A DNA stretch of 64,000 nucleotides from Filosporella fistucella (lineage: Eukaryota; Ascomycota; Leotiomycetes; Helotiales). Under the pieces are notes generated by a model. That model was given only the letters and a program-made list of their open reading frames with translations. It searched no databases and had not been told where the DNA came from. Positions 22,273 through 34,700 of this stretch are shown piece by piece (the stretch's first letter is position 1; each line of letters starts with the position of its first letter). The DNA lies in the NCBI GenBank assembly GCA_030077755.1, contig JAQJZZ010000011.1:558001-622000 (forward strand). The letters are read 5' to 3'. The translations under genes and the position numbers were made by a program.

Positions 22273-24942
22273 TCAAACAGCTTCCCACTTAGCCAATCTT
22301 CCTATACTCTCTCCCGCATTCCTCACAATACACAATCGTCCCTCTTGCTTCCCTTTCCTACTCTTCAAACCCTCTAAAACCTTCTTTACCAGCACTGTAC
22401 CTACAGCAACACCCTTGCCTTGCGCTAAATTGAACTCGCCTGTCGTGACGAAGCCTATCAGATCCTCTTCGTCGGGAACCAAAGGATGTCCGTCATCGTT
22501 CGGCAGAGGTGGATAAGGTAACGGTGGGTCTTGGAAGAGAGATTGAGCAAGGAGACGTACACGTTGCGGCAGTGGGGTGTTGAGAGGTATGCGTGTTGGA
22601 AGCTTTGCTTTCTTGGGATCGGGTAAACGCTTGCCAGTGCTGGTTGTACGAGGCAGCAGGGCAAGCCATTGCGAACGGGTTGTTTTGGGGGCTGTGGAAT
22701 GATTAGAGGATTGGTCGGAGGGCTGCTCGGGAGATGAGGAGGTGTCTTTGGGCAGTCGATAAATGCGTGCACAGGGGCTAGCCACACCACGAGAGACCAG
22801 AGTCAGTAGTATCGTTGCTGCCAGAGAAGGGCGTCCGAGTTGAGGACCGGGTGTCGATAGGAGTGAGCTGAACTCTTTCTTTGATAGATGCTCAGTGGGG
22901 TTCTCGCCATCCCCACTTGAGCTGCTCGAAATCTTCTCCGAGCCTTTAGACTCTTCCATAAATTGGTCACTTGCAGTTGGAGTTGACGCGCCAACAAGGT
23001 GTTCGAAGTCACAAGCCCATCCATCCCCAATTTCGCCTTTCCTTCCACCACCAAGGTCCAGAGAATCCCATTCAATTCGTTTCCCTTTTGGTCTCTTCTC
23101 CCACTCCTTTTGTCTGATCACTCTCTTCTCGGTCTCCCAAACGTATCCAGCTTTCGTGCCAGGAAAATCAGCTGGAAACCATGGAACCCCTTGCTCGAAA
23201 TGAACCTGCCGAAGTTCTCTGAGTCCTCCAAAACGTGGATTACCACCTGATGATAACGGGTAATGTACAAGTCCATACCATATTGGTAATATGCACTTCC
23301 ATGGTGCGAGCAGAGTCCAAGATCCTTGAGCAGATCCACATGTTGCACGCGATGCAAGAAGTATGATCGGTATTTGTGGATCAGTAGATTTCAGTGAAGC
23401 ATACCGCCCTGGCGGCGCTAGAGCTTTGCGGCGGTTTAATGACTTCTGAGAGGGCAGCCGAGTAGCTTTGAACCGAGCATCTCGGTCAAACAGATCAGAA
23501 GATCCCTTGGATTCGTCAACCGACCAAGACGACAGCAATTTAAGAAGCTCAAAGTTTGCTTGTTCGTCAGTCAGTTTGGGAGGCTGACAAGGTCTGGGAG
23601 GATAATGAAGTCGAGGATCCATGATTGGGAATGACAATAGAGCACTGGAGGGTAGGCAACCAGGATTCGTGACCCCAGCAAGAGAATTGAAAGCTTCTGA
23701 ATGACTGTCTATTTTTCCATCTGCTTGTTGATATGGATGCAAAATCCCGAGAAGCGCTTCTGTGGAGCCTGGCCCTTGCAATTCAATACTTCCAATCTCA
23801 AATCGCAAGTCTTCAATGCGGACTGCTGGACGTTGAAGTTTCGATAATCGAAGAATTTCTGTCCATGCCTCAAGAAAAGCAGAAGGATGGAGGCGGATGA
23901 AGACTCGTCGAGGAGGTGGCTTTTGAGTTTTGCTTTCAGCCTCACTTGGAAGATCTGGTGCAGGACACCAAAAGATAGTTGAAGGACAAACGAGAATGGA
24001 TTTATCTTTGACCTCTCTCTTCAGCCATCCACTCCAACTTCTTTTGCCCTCTCTCCATTTTGTGCCTTTCACTTCCCATAGCCCCTGATCGTGTACACCA
24101 ATCGCTTTCAGCAATTTCTCAACACTTAATGCCTGACCTTCCAATGAAATTGTGCTCATATAGCTCATATCCCAAACAACAGCACCACGAGCACCACTTG
24201 CTCGATGTGTAGGTCTGTACGACTTTTCTGTCGATGTAATCGGAAGCGCAAATCTCCACAACGGCTCCTTCGAGTCTGTCATCGTTGCTCTCTTCGCGTG
24301 CCACATGTGGGTAGGTAACCAAGTCTTATGAATCTGTCGTTTCCTGAATTTAGATTTAGGCTTGGGAGGGTCATTGAGCTTGTCTTTTCTGATTTTGGGT
24401 CTAGCAGCTCGTGTCTCTATACCACCTGAAGCTTCTTTGCTCTTAACTTTGGCAGCCTCCTTTTTGGCAGCTAAAATGCCCAATCGCTTCGCTGTCTCTG
24501 CTCTTAGTCGACCCCTCGAGCTTCCCGGCCTCCTCTTATTTGGCGTGACTGTCGGTGTATTATCATCCTTCATCTCCTTTGCAGCCCGTTTCTGGAGTCG
24601 TTTCGGGACTCTCTTAACATTGTGACTCGCAGTCCTCCTTCGCATATCGCGGGGTACTTGTTGAAACGCTCTTGTGGTACTACTGTTCTTAGCTCTCTCC
24701 ATGCCATCCTGCAGAGCTTTGATCTCGAATTCTCGAGACCGGAGAAATGATTGCACATCCAATTCTCCATTGTTCAATGCCGCGTCCGCGGTTTGTGTTA
24801 TGATTTTCCTGGCATCAAACCTCGCGCGCTTGAAATCGCGACCCCCACCACTCTGGCTTCGAGAAGAGGACTGCGGCGGCTCCTTTCGTTTCGTAACCCC
24901 AGATGGCCTCTGTGAGTCTGCGTCCTGCTTTTTGGGGGGCAT
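22273..24942 (-). CDS. pop1: Ribonuclease P/MRP subunit Pop1
   Basis: Single exon of 889 residues from the ATG at 24942; the in-frame extension above it starts with TTG. The N-terminal Pop1 domain is plain: RKIITQTADAALNNGELDV, then RAFQQVPRDMRRRTASHNVKR and VPKRLQKRA, and further on HKTWLPTHMWHAKRA, which contacts the catalytic RNA. The POPLD block is in the middle (GSWTLLAPWKCILPIWYGLV and WFPADFPGTKAGY). The C-terminus carries the IGFVTTGEFNLAQGKG glycine-rich part and IVRNAGESIGRLAKWEAV. Pop1 is the scaffold protein of RNase P and RNase MRP and binds telomerase RNA in yeast. Length and domain order are usual for ascomycetes. Confidence 0.95.
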   Translation of the reverse strand: MPPKKQDADSQRPSGVTKRKEPPQSSSRSQSGGGRDFKRARFDARKIITQTADAALNNGELDVQSFLRSREFEIKALQDGMERAKNSSTTRAFQQVPRDMRRRTASHNVKRVPKRLQKRAAKEMKDDNTPTVTPNKRRPGSSRGRLRAETAKRLGILAAKKEAAKVKSKEASGGIETRAARPKIRKDKLNDPPKPKSKFRKRQIHKTWLPTHMWHAKRATMTDSKEPLWRFALPITSTEKSYRPTHRASGARGAVVWDMSYMSTISLEGQALSVEKLLKAIGVHDQGLWEVKGTKWREGKRSWSGWLKREVKDKSILVCPSTIFWCPAPDLPSEAESKTQKPPPRRVFIRLHPSAFLEAWTEILRLSKLQRPAVRIEDLRFEIGSIELQGPGSTEALLGILHPYQQADGKIDSHSEAFNSLAGVTNPGCLPSSALLSFPIMDPRLHYPPRPCQPPKLTDEQANFELLKLLSSWSVDESKGSSDLFDRDARFKATRLPSQKSLNRRKALAPPGRYASLKSTDPQIPIILLASRATCGSAQGSWTLLAPWKCILPIWYGLVHYPLSSGGNPRFGGLRELRQVHFEQGVPWFPADFPGTKAGYVWETEKRVIRQKEWEKRPKGKRIEWDSLDLGGGRKGEIGDGWACDFEHLVGASTPTASDQFMEESKGSEKISSSSSGDGENPTEHLSKKEFSSLLSTPGPQLGRPSLAATILLTLVSRGVASPCARIYRLPKDTSSSPEQPSDQSSNHSTAPKTTRSQWLALLPRTTSTGKRLPDPKKAKLPTRIPLNTPLPQRVRLLAQSLFQDPPLPYPPLPNDDGHPLVPDEEDLIGFVTTGEFNLAQGKGVAVGTVLVKKVLEGLKSRKGKQEGRLCIVRNAGESIGRLAKWEAV

Positions 24943-25335
24943 TTCTACCTGTAATTGCAAATCGTTGTGACATTGTTTTGAGTGAACTTTTGTAAGTGAA
25001 GGCGGGATAAGTCGGCAAAATCGCTGAAATGGGGTAGTTCCCTACATCCATTCCACTTGATAGGTCACGCTAGGAAACTTGGAATGTTACCCAAACTTCA
25101 TCAGAGATATTGTTGAAAGAAATACCAAGAGCTTAAGTATTGAACCACACTTCCACAACTATATTTCACCCTCATAATATGCCAAGAGGCTGTTGAAAAT
25201 ACATACATATGAGCACTCACTCGTCTCACTCTATCGGAAAGTTCTAGCAGAGCAAGAGGGACTAGTGCAAAAGACGGCAATTCAAAAAGTTCGGCTGGAT
25301 TGGTAAATTCAAGCTCATTTCATTTCAAATTGCGT
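24943..25335. other. Intergenic 24943-25335, pop1 promoter side
   Basis: Upstream of pop1 and downstream of the Cys-rich membrane protein gene. No ORF or motif of note. Confidence 0.5.
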
Positions 25336-26388
25336 TTAGCTCCTTTTATATGATAGTTCGCCTTTGGGACCTACTCCATATACATTTCCGCTGCCTTTTG
25401 CATAAAGAGCTCCTCCACCTAACTCGACGGGAGGTTTATGAGAATCTCTATATCCTCCTGGGTTATCGTCCAACTCGGCATATGTACCAACTCCACTTAG
25501 TTCACACTTCTGCTCAGAGTGTCGAGGAGCTGTACTCAGTATTGCAATTTGGGCTAATGCTCCTCTGTATAAGTGGTAGCTCCAGCCTCCAGCAACCAAA
25601 CTCATCACCAAAGCCGACCCTAAACCTATTCCTATTCCAATCATTGGGCCAGTGCTATAAGTGACTGATTCCGCACACTTACTTGTCTGTTGAGCAGTGT
25701 TGGTAATTTTGGATGAAGCTTCTGGCAATGTCGAATTGGGGCTTGGCGTCGCCAGACTCCCTGTTGTGGAACTGCCCGTCGAGGTACTTGATGCCGAAGA
25801 AGTCGAAGTAGCAGACAGTATCCTTGTAGCAACTGAAGGATTCATATTGAAGGTATGTGTACCGTTTCCAGAAGTACACTGGTTGGTGCCATCTAACCCG
25901 CACCACCAACTTTGAGGCCCATCCTGGCTTCCCGTTCCTGCAAAGGCACATGGGAAAACTGTCTCATATCAGCGTTGTACAAATACAAAAAGATCGATCA
26001 CAATCATTTTAAATCGCCCATTGTGATGGAATGATCAATACTTACGGTTTGCCCAAGCATTAGCAACTGACAACAATATCGGTTAGTATCTGTCTCTGCT
26101 ATTATATAATTCTCCCTCAGGCTTACCATCGTCACAAATTGTCAAGCAGTCTCCGCCCCAGGTATTCAAGCATGCCCCTCGGTAGACCAATCCAACACCG
26201 CCATAGCACAAGCCGTTTGCAAGGCAGGCCTCTCCTTTGAGGCAGCAGTTTCCGGTTGTTGCAGTCTCATTACCGCATGGAAGATAATTTGTGGCAGGCA
26301 CCCCAGATTTCCATATACATGTCTGAATTGTTTTGGAGAGCGAAACCCCGACAAACAAAAGCTGTTGCAGAAGAAATTTTGGCAGCAT
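25336..26388 (-). CDS. Secreted/type I single-pass membrane protein with Cys-rich ectodomain
   Basis: Exons 26388-26127, 26066-26046 and 25937-25336, 294 residues. The middle exon is only 21 bp but its phases and splice sites (GTAAGC...TCAG, GTAAGT...GCAG) join the flanking frames exactly. The start is the ATG at 26388, which gives a signal peptide (KFLLQQLLFVGVSLS). The ectodomain has about eight cysteines including NCCLKGEACLANGLC and TWGGDC, and a second small Cys group around SWWCGLDG. A Ser/Thr-rich stalk follows (about 145-190), then a transmembrane helix (MIGIGIGLGSALVMSLVAG, about 205-225) and a Gly/Tyr-rich cytosolic tail. This layout is common among fungal surface proteins of the WSC-like or sensor type. 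The ligand is unknown. Confidence 0.75.
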
Positions 26389-27948
26389 TTCTTTAAAGGA
26401 AGCCACTAGAATATGCGGTATTCTGCTTCACTTCTGAGCATCCAAATGACGTATAATAGAGATAGAGGAAACCCACCTGGCAGAGTTTGATGAACAGCTC
26501 CTAAATATGAATACCAACGATCGAAACACAACTAGTAAGAACAAAGAACTCAGTGCGGTTCCCGATTTATTTGTTGCTACAAAAGAGCGCCTACAATTGA
26601 AATGCATGGGTGGGGTTAATCTTGGCTACATTTGGTTCAATACCCTACTATCTGCTCTTGTTGGGGCCTCATCTGCGGGCAAACGGTCCAGGCACCTCGT
26701 AAATGCATGTTGTTTCCTGGCCCTTGTGCAGTTTTCATTAACTCTGATGTTCGATTGGGCGCGTTTACCAACAAGTGGGTAGAATGTGGGCGTGTAGCCG
26801 CCGGCTTTCCATGCTCTGCAACGCCTCGGATTGTGAGAAAATGTCGAGAACGGTATGTTGAAATTGCGAGATGGAATGCATCTCTCTTGCAACCAGAGAA
26901 CAGAACGTCTACAGCTGCCGAACTCTACAACATAAGGCCAAGGCGGTTATTACAGAGAATCCGCATCCTCAGAATCTCCGACGGCAAATCACAAATCAAC
27001 AAAATAAGTGGCTTCGCGCAAGAGATATTTAATCGCGATCCGCGATGGTGGCTGAAACGATGTCAGTAATCGTGCAGCCCGAGAAGGTTGTTACAGGCAT
27101 AAAGCAGACCCCATCCGTGCCTCGAATTCCTGCGCCTCCTATGTCCTCGTCTCACTCCTATTCGAATGCACTTGGTTTTCTCATAGGAGTATATGAAGTC
27201 TGGATCCAAGAACGAGAAGTCTGTGGATCGACCCTTCGCATGTTTGCCTTGATAGAAACTTTGACAAATTGCCTACTGGTTCACCATCTCAGAATCTGGT
27301 ATCAAGGGAACATGCTGCATACGTAGTAGTACGGGTTGGGGATCTCAAGATCTCCTCTCGTTCTATCATACATTGTATACGGAGGTATACAACGCTGCTT
27401 TCATAACAGCAGAATTGGCCAATCACGCACCTGTTGAGCATCAGGGCTCTCGAGCTTTGGGACTGTCCTCGCCAGAATCTCCACACATGATATTCAATAC
27501 GAGAAGCAAACATCCTAATCGTTCGCCATCGGCCGTGCCCCTTCTCAAAGCTGCTTTTAGTCACAGTGTATTTATCCTGAGCCACTTCATTGGTCCCAAG
27601 TTCCAGACAGTGGCGTTGGTCAGCCCATGCGCAGTCGACCTTGGGGCATAGCCTAGTCACAAATATAGAGCTATAATTTGAGTCGTATGTCTAAGAAAGA
27701 TGCGAAGGGAAGCGTGGGCCCAAAGTATGTAAGGCTGTTGCCATATGCAATTTTCTTTTTTCCATATCCAATTTCCCGATTTTGCGCCTAAAAAGTCATC
27801 ACACGCGACTCAATGTTTGTCCACGAGAAAGGCCTGATGCTCCACGATCCGGTGTGGCACCTGTCGTCCGAGGTAAAGAGATTATAAAATCTTGAATCTA
27901 GTGCTAATCGATCAACAGTTGAGGTCTAGGAATTCTTCTCCACACAAC
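26389..27948. other. Intergenic 26389-27948, no gene seen
   Basis: ORFs such as 26632-27069 (+) and 27289-27660 (-) lack any family feature, and neither has a paired exon I could support. The left end is the promoter of the Cys-rich membrane protein; the right end is the promoter of the DUF5672 gene. Confidence 0.45.
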
Positions 27949-28866
27949 ATGAGGAAATTCAAGAAACAACTCGTCATTATCACCCCTCTCTTGCTTTTCA
28001 TCGTTGGATGTCTCGTATGGAAAAATAATTCAACAAAACCTACATCATCTACGATTTCGAGGATAGAATTACCTCCGTCTACTCCGGAGGTTCACGAGGT
28101 CAAGAAGATCAAGGAGACGAAAAATGTTGTTGTTATGATCGTGAGCCCACCATTCGATGTCCTCGTACCATCGATGTTACACACGGCATCAGTCCTAGGC
28201 TCAGATTGGTCAATGAAAATATTCACGACAGAATTCTACAGAATTGTCTCAAGCCCATTAGAGCGATTAATTGAGGAGGGCAAAGTCTCAATACACCGGC
28301 TACCTCAGGAAGTAGAATTTTCGAACGAATTTGGGAGATCGAAATTCATGACCCAGCCTTGGCTGTGGGAGTTTCTGGCACCCGCTGAGCACGTGCTGTA
28401 CCTTCAAGGCAACAGCATCTTGTGTTCAAACTCACCTCAGAAAGTGGAAGACTTTCTCGAATATGATTTCATTGGTCCGCCTATGGACCAGTCGCTTGGT
28501 CGTGGAGACTACTTCAGTGGTGGATTGTCTCTGAGAAGACGATCCATGATGTTGGATATTGTGAAGGCTTCGAGTTGGGAAGGCGAAGCAGTCCCAAAGG
28601 CGAGCGACAAGAATCATTCCATGCTACTAGAGGATCAGTGGTTTTATATCAAGATGAAAGAATTGCCTAGAGCTCGACTTCCCACCTTCGAGGTGGCCTC
28701 GGGCTTCGCAGTCGAGTCCATGTGGCATAATTCTCCACTAGCTTATCACAACGTCCAGGCGCGCTTTTCGATGAGGATGAATACTGTTTATGAATGGTGT
28801 CCGGAGTACAGGCTTATATCAAGCCACTTGCTAGGTCAACAGAAAGTCGAGGCGCATGACACATGA
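27949..28866 (+). CDS. DUF5672-family glycosyltransferase-like type II membrane protein
   Basis: Single exon, 305 residues from the ATG at 27949; a longer in-frame reading begins with TTG. A basic start (RKFKKQ) and a hydrophobic helix (LVIITPLLLFIVGCLVW, about 7-23) make a signal anchor. The rest is luminal and follows the DUF5672 pattern: WLWEFLAPAEHVLYLQGNSILCSNS, then EDFLEYDFIGPPM, YFSGGLSLRRRSMMLDI and LLEDQWFYIKM. In glycosyltransferase A-type folds the position of QxNSILC corresponds to a DxD-like site; here D is replaced by QGNS, so activity is open. A Golgi location and sugar transfer are inferred from family and topology. Confidence 0.8.
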   Translation: MRKFKKQLVIITPLLLFIVGCLVWKNNSTKPTSSTISRIELPPSTPEVHEVKKIKETKNVVVMIVSPPFDVLVPSMLHTASVLGSDWSMKIFTTEFYRIVSSPLERLIEEGKVSIHRLPQEVEFSNEFGRSKFMTQPWLWEFLAPAEHVLYLQGNSILCSNSPQKVEDFLEYDFIGPPMDQSLGRGDYFSGGLSLRRRSMMLDIVKASSWEGEAVPKASDKNHSMLLEDQWFYIKMKELPRARLPTFEVASGFAVESMWHNSPLAYHNVQARFSMRMNTVYEWCPEYRLISSHLLGQQKVEAHDT

Positions 28867-31729
28867 GAGGGATAGATCGAAGAGGCTGATATAGTAAAGG
28901 GATCCTTCGGCGTGTGGCATTTGGCGTTTTGTGGATTGGGCTCAAAGCGTTGCAGCTGGGTTGATATAGAATCCTATAGACAGGTTGTTGCGTTTACCAA
29001 TAGCTGCTCGCCTGTTTATCTTTTGCAGGAACCTTGGAGCGTTGGATGTGGTTTTGCTTCTATTCTTTGCGACAGGCAAAAATGTCACCTGTGCAGTCTC
29101 TAAAAAGGGTATGGAGACATAATGTAGAATGCAAGCTTTTGAAAGTCTTTTAACCTTACGTCCCAAACAGGAGGAGTTTTGCTGGTTCAAAAGTAAGGAC
29201 ACTGACCACTGGTTTGTCAAATATTACAGATCAAACCTTTAAGTTCCTTATCAATACCTGACACAATACCCTCAATATTATCCCGCAATCGTTGGTCTGC
29301 TTTCTGTATAAAGAGTTGTATTTGTCTGTTGCCTTCGTTCTTCTCATGATATTACATTACTTTATCTAATTCCATCTTGTAGTCATTTGTCCCGATCAGC
29401 TCCCGTCTGCTTTTAGCTCCTCGGAGTGCTACTTTTTCTTTTCCCATATACCTCCGCTTACTTTCTCGTTACCCCACTGGTACTTTCAACGTCGTGGCCA
29501 CGAATCAGCTTCTAATCCCAATCATCTTCCTTCTGCTCCCGCTCGCTCCCTACTTGCTCTGACCTTTCATCCCCTCTCATCCCCTCTCAAACACCCTCTC
29601 CCACCCCACCAAGAAGTCCCTCATCTCCTCCTTCCTACCCAGCCTTCCTTCACCCAGTGCCCACCTTTCAAATCCCTGGCTGGTCTGAAGATAGGTGTCG
29701 ATATTAGACTGTGCTCTGGGTACTTGCTGTAGGCGTGGTTTAGTTATGTGGGTGGTCGATGAGGTTGATTTGTTGGCCGAGTGTGAGTGGATGGAAGAGG
29801 CGGATGAAGGACTGGTGGTATGTTAGTGTTTGGGATCTGGATAGGGGGGAGAGGTGGGAGACGAGACTTACTGTTGAGATTGAGAGGGCATTGAGTGGTA
29901 AGTCTGATCCTCTTTCTTCTGTGGAGTCTAACAAGTTTAGACAAGCTGACAATAGACACTCTTCCTTCCACCTTCCTTCAAGCTTCAGCTTCGAAACAGT
30001 AATCAAATGACCGAGTAGGACTTTCGAGGATCAATGATTCAAGACTTATGAGATTCTGGTTGATGAGAGTGGCCATGTTTCTTCTATCTATAGTTCCAAC
30101 ACTCTCTATAAAGATCAAACATGTGGGAAGGACGCTGCAAGTGTCCCGGCGGATACTGCACCTTGAATCGCATGTTGGATGTCAGGTCATATTCGCGACT
30201 CTGCTGGGCGTCAGGACTGCGGGAAAAGTCCTGTTGAAGCATATAATCAGCATGATTTTTGGTGTTTATGATTGACGTTCACACTCAGACACGGGGAGCC
30301 GTAGTGTGGCTCTCTCTCACATGTTGCACAACTAATCAGTGTCGGTCGGTTCAATGAAATCTGGAAACCCTCGGTGACACCTCAGTTGCTGTTGAGGCCC
30401 AGAGGCGTGACTGCTCTGATGTATTTTCTTCTCGGTTGGCGACCCGAAAGCGAGGGTTTTTGACTTGTTACATTTTTTATATGCAACACAGTGAGTCAAC
30501 TATTACACAAGCAATGCCTCGTCCCCCTCGTTCAGATCTGTTCCCCAATAGTTGTTTAGACATGTTCGTCCCTCAGACCTTTTCACGTAACATTACTTCA
30601 CTCTGGGTATCCTTTGTAGGCAATCTGCATCCAGAGATATCTCGTGGGCAGAAAATATCCATGAGTTCGGATATCGTGTAGCATTCTCCATATGTATAGT
30701 AAGGTCGCAAGTAATGTTGTACAACGCTGTAACGGTTCTCAGCGTCAATATGGTGGATAAGCCCAGGGTACTGCGGACCTCCTTCTGTTCGCCGCGATTC
30801 CTTCTCGATTCAGCCAATGTGTTTCCTTTCCAAGCTAATGGCAATGCACACTGTTGATGTTACACCCATACACCCATAAGACCCCGAAGTCCTGTTCATA
30901 CAGGCTTTGAAAACCAATTGGTACATAAAGCGTATGCCACCCCATGCAGAACCTAACAACGGTACCTCGCTGAGTAGTACTACATTCCTGACCACGTATG
31001 CTCACCGAACTTCAGAGGTCCTGACTATTACTCTTCTTTCGGGGACCCATTTTTCAACGCTCAGTGAGATATCCTTGCTCTTCTCGTCTTTCGGGAATTG
31101 AAACCGACCGACTTCGAAGGTTTCTCTTGGGGGAAAAGTTCTGTTGGGATTAATGACTACACTCCTTTCTATGCAGTATTCATTTCCTGTTCGAGGTAAT
31201 TTGGAAGCATCTATTTGGTCGACACCTTATACATAATTTATACTCCTAGCACATAGAAGTCTTGAAGTGAAAGGAATAGAAAGAGTCCTGACTTTTCAAA
31301 TCTAGTCCTTATACCCTAACTACAATCTCAAACTCCTTAACCCTTTGACCCTTCTCTGTCGAGGGCACAATTTCCATCAATGTCAGTAATTCCTCTTCAT
31401 TCCTTCGTTCAGGAGGAATTTGAGATCATTGGAGCTTTGAACTAGAATTCTGTCACTAGGACTCAGATCTGGACTGACTTTGATTTTAATTGTATATGAT
31501 TTCTGAGTATAATAATTATGTAGTACAGCAAAATATTGCACATGCACTAACTCCATCCTATAAACAATCCATAAGGGTATCTTCACATTTACCTGCCGTG
31601 ACCGGAACGCCTTCCATGCAGCCAAATAATGATATGCTTCCCAAACGCCCTATCCATGATGAAATCTATGCTGTAGAGCAAGGAAAAGGGGAATACGGAG
31701 AGAAAAAGCCTAGCCATCCATTTTTGCGC
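28867..31729. other. Intergenic 28867-31729, no convincing gene
   Basis: A pyrimidine-rich tract spans about 29400-29660. An ORF at 29759-30010 (+) contains a good donor (GTAAGT at 29899) and a nearby acceptor (AATAG at 29956), but the spliced product is short and unrecognised. The other ORFs look random. Nothing resembling a tRNA or transposon was found. Confidence 0.45.
29567..29589. repeat. Decamer tandem repeat TCATCCCCTC x2.3
   Basis: Two exact copies plus TCA, within a pyrimidine-rich tract. Confidence 0.7.
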
Positions 31730-34700
31730 TCATTTCATAGTTCTCCTCCTCTTCCCTCCTCCACCTCCTGTTCCACTTTGTCTTGATCTTTTTGATCCTG
31801 TGGTATTCTCTCTCCCTCCATGTTCTTTTCCTGCATTCTCACCCTCGTTATCATCATCGTTATCTTCCTCTTCTTCTTCATCCTCTTCCTCATCTCCACT
31901 TGCCACATCTCTTGTCCCCTTAACCTTCTCACCCCAGTGTTTCAACTTCAAATGACTGCTCAAATTGTCACTCCTTGTGAACGTGCTCTTACACCCTTTA
32001 ACCCTACATCTCCATTCCTTAGCTTCAGCTGCATGCTGAATGCGCTTGTGACGGCGCAGATTAGACGCTTTGTATTTCTCGATGCCGGTTGGAGTATATC
32101 CGCAATGACAAGTCAACGTGGTTTGGGCCTTGGCGTGGGGTGTTGGAGGTTGTGCGGGGGAATGTTGGGGAGAGGGATGAGAATGAGGAGGTGGTTGGTG
32201 AGGTGAAAGCTGGTGGGGAGAGTGAGATGGCTGGCGGGGTGGTTGGGGGATGTTGAAGGGTGATTGTGATTGTGATTGATGTGTGTGGGATTGTGGTGGA
32301 GAGTGATGGAATGAATTGGATGACTGATGGTGGGCATTCGGATGGCTATCTTGAAGTCGTGGCATTGACGGCGGTGGTGGTGGTCCATAGAACGTAGTTT
32401 GTGGATTAGGCGTAACGTTTGTTGAACTGTCAAAACTTTGGAATTGTGGCTCAGCTGAGAGCATGTTGAAATCCAGTCCTAGAAGATCGTTCACTCCGCT
32501 CATAAGATGTTCCATCTCGCCCATCTGAGGGAACTTGTTGAGATCCAGATCTAGAAGATCTTCTGTAGCAATTCCTTGAGACTGATGAGATTGTAACGGC
32601 TCGTCGATATAGATCTCTTCAGGAAGAAGTCTTTTTATGATACTTATGTCGCGGATATGATATGCTGTCCTTGACAAATTCGAGGTGTGGTACAGAGGTG
32701 TACATAAAGTGTGAACATGACGCAAGAAACGGGCATAGGTGGTTGGAGATTGTGATGATATCTGTCGTCTCAATCAGTTACTGCTAGGGTTTCCCCGGAA
32801 CAATAAGCTTACCTTGCCAGCAGAGATCAATTCCAATTCCAACTCTCTCGCATTCGTAATTTCTCCACGTCGAAGTCGACTTTGCACATGTACCACATCC
32901 TCGATGAAAGCTTCAATGGACAGCTTCTGAATTAGCTCATCGATGACTTGAGATTTGGCTTTCTGCTCGAAGGTTGTTTGTGGGACATTGAATGCATTGT
33001 TTGGAGCTGGGGTAGAAGAAGTCCTCTCTGCGTGCACCAAACTCTCGAACACTAATTATCATTAGCTCGAAGGCATATCAACCTTAACGGAAATCCTTAC
33101 CATCTAAGAAGTGTTTACATCCCGAGAGTAGCAAGTTTCTTCTACTTGATGTGTTGATCTCAGACGTCCCAGAGCCATCATCAAGGTCAATTGGCTGCCA
33201 GACTCTTCTAGCGATCTGTAGATATAAACTCCTTTGAAAAGCAGATGACACGTTTTGTACCCACGCTACTGAGTCCTCAAACCATTCTTTAGTGTTGACC
33301 TTCGCCTCATCGCCGTCGACAGCAATAGCGAGTGCAAAGGCAACATGGGTGAAAGCAAAGATCTGAATAATCGAGGTTGGGTTTCTACCTTCAAGTATCC
33401 CAGCCAGTACTTCTAGGCCGATAGACACCATTGATGTTCGAGACATTGATAAGAGCTCCGTTGTGATGGAGTTACTTGAGACCTTCAATGCTGATTTGGT
33501 GTGCTTGAGATGTGTGTCCAAGACTTCGGAGAAGCATTGTACAATACCTGCTGGGTCCTTCCAATGTGCGGTCTCTAATCTTGAGGTCTTTGCAGAACAG
33601 CTGCTTGCTGAATGTACAACAAGCGCAGTGTTAGATTGGGTGGCTGTCATCACTGTGACTGGTGGTTGACAGATGGGTCTAGCTGAGAATATCTCGTTCC
33701 CCCATTCCTCACTGATAGGACCCTGTTCAACGGCCCTTCCTTTCCCTTTCTTATCTTTGATACTGGGATATGATTGTAGACTGGTTACAGAGTAATCCCA
33801 AGCCGAGTTCAATGATGTAGAGGTGGCACTTGAGTATCCCGAATCCGAGAATAGGGAATGATTACTTGTCTCGGTATCTGTAGGTGAGATATCAAGTGTG
33901 GAATAGTCAAATCCCCCAGTGGCGCTCAATGGAGATATAATGGTTGGAGATAACGGTGCCTCTTCAAAATTTGTTGATGGTCCAGCAATCACAGGATGAA
34001 ATCCGAGGGAGGTCTGGGAAGTTGTTGCAAAGGAAGTATCTAGTCGCGCTAGCTTTGGCGAAATTCCCCTTGCTTTAGGAGCTGTTAAAGCAATCTCGTC
34101 CCATTCTTCTAATGTAGCTGCATAGAAGTTATCTTCCCACACATCTCCAGACCCAGACTTCATCGGTACCTCGGTTCCAGTCATCTCTGAGATATAAGTA
34201 TCTGGCAGTTCATGCGAAGCCGCAGAGTAATCCGCTGCCATTTCTGCAAAGGCTGACGTGTTTGGTAGCTCATGAACTTCCTCCTGGGTCCAGCCCATTC
34301 GGCTCTTCTCGTTTGCACTGGATGAGGCTACTGAGGAATAATTGGACGAAGAATTCTCAGAAATGTGGCTCAAATGGCTATGTGCTCGATGGTTTTTCGT
34401 TCCCAATTTTGAGAATATTTTCTTCGCTACAGAAGCCATGCGCTCTGTCTTCGATGGTGCTCCTTGGCATCTCCTGCATTGAAATTTTCCTACACGTTCC
34501 GGCTTTTGACAATGGAAACACCAATAAAGTCCTTTTGATAGATGCGGACAATTCCAAACATGCTGAAGCATACTTTCTTGATTCTCAAAGACTGTACGGC
34601 ACCAGAGCAATGGACACGTCCTCCGCTCATCATCGGTAATTGAGCCGTCGCTGTATTTTCTGGTATATGCCACCCAAGCTAGGAATCGCAAATGTGATGA

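Noticed and set aside
26632..27069. 145-codon plus ORF
   Set aside because: Random-looking composition and no recognisable motif.
29759..30010. 84-codon ORF with a good internal intron
   Set aside because: The spliced product is very short and Trp/Arg-rich with no match; evidence is too thin to list as a gene.
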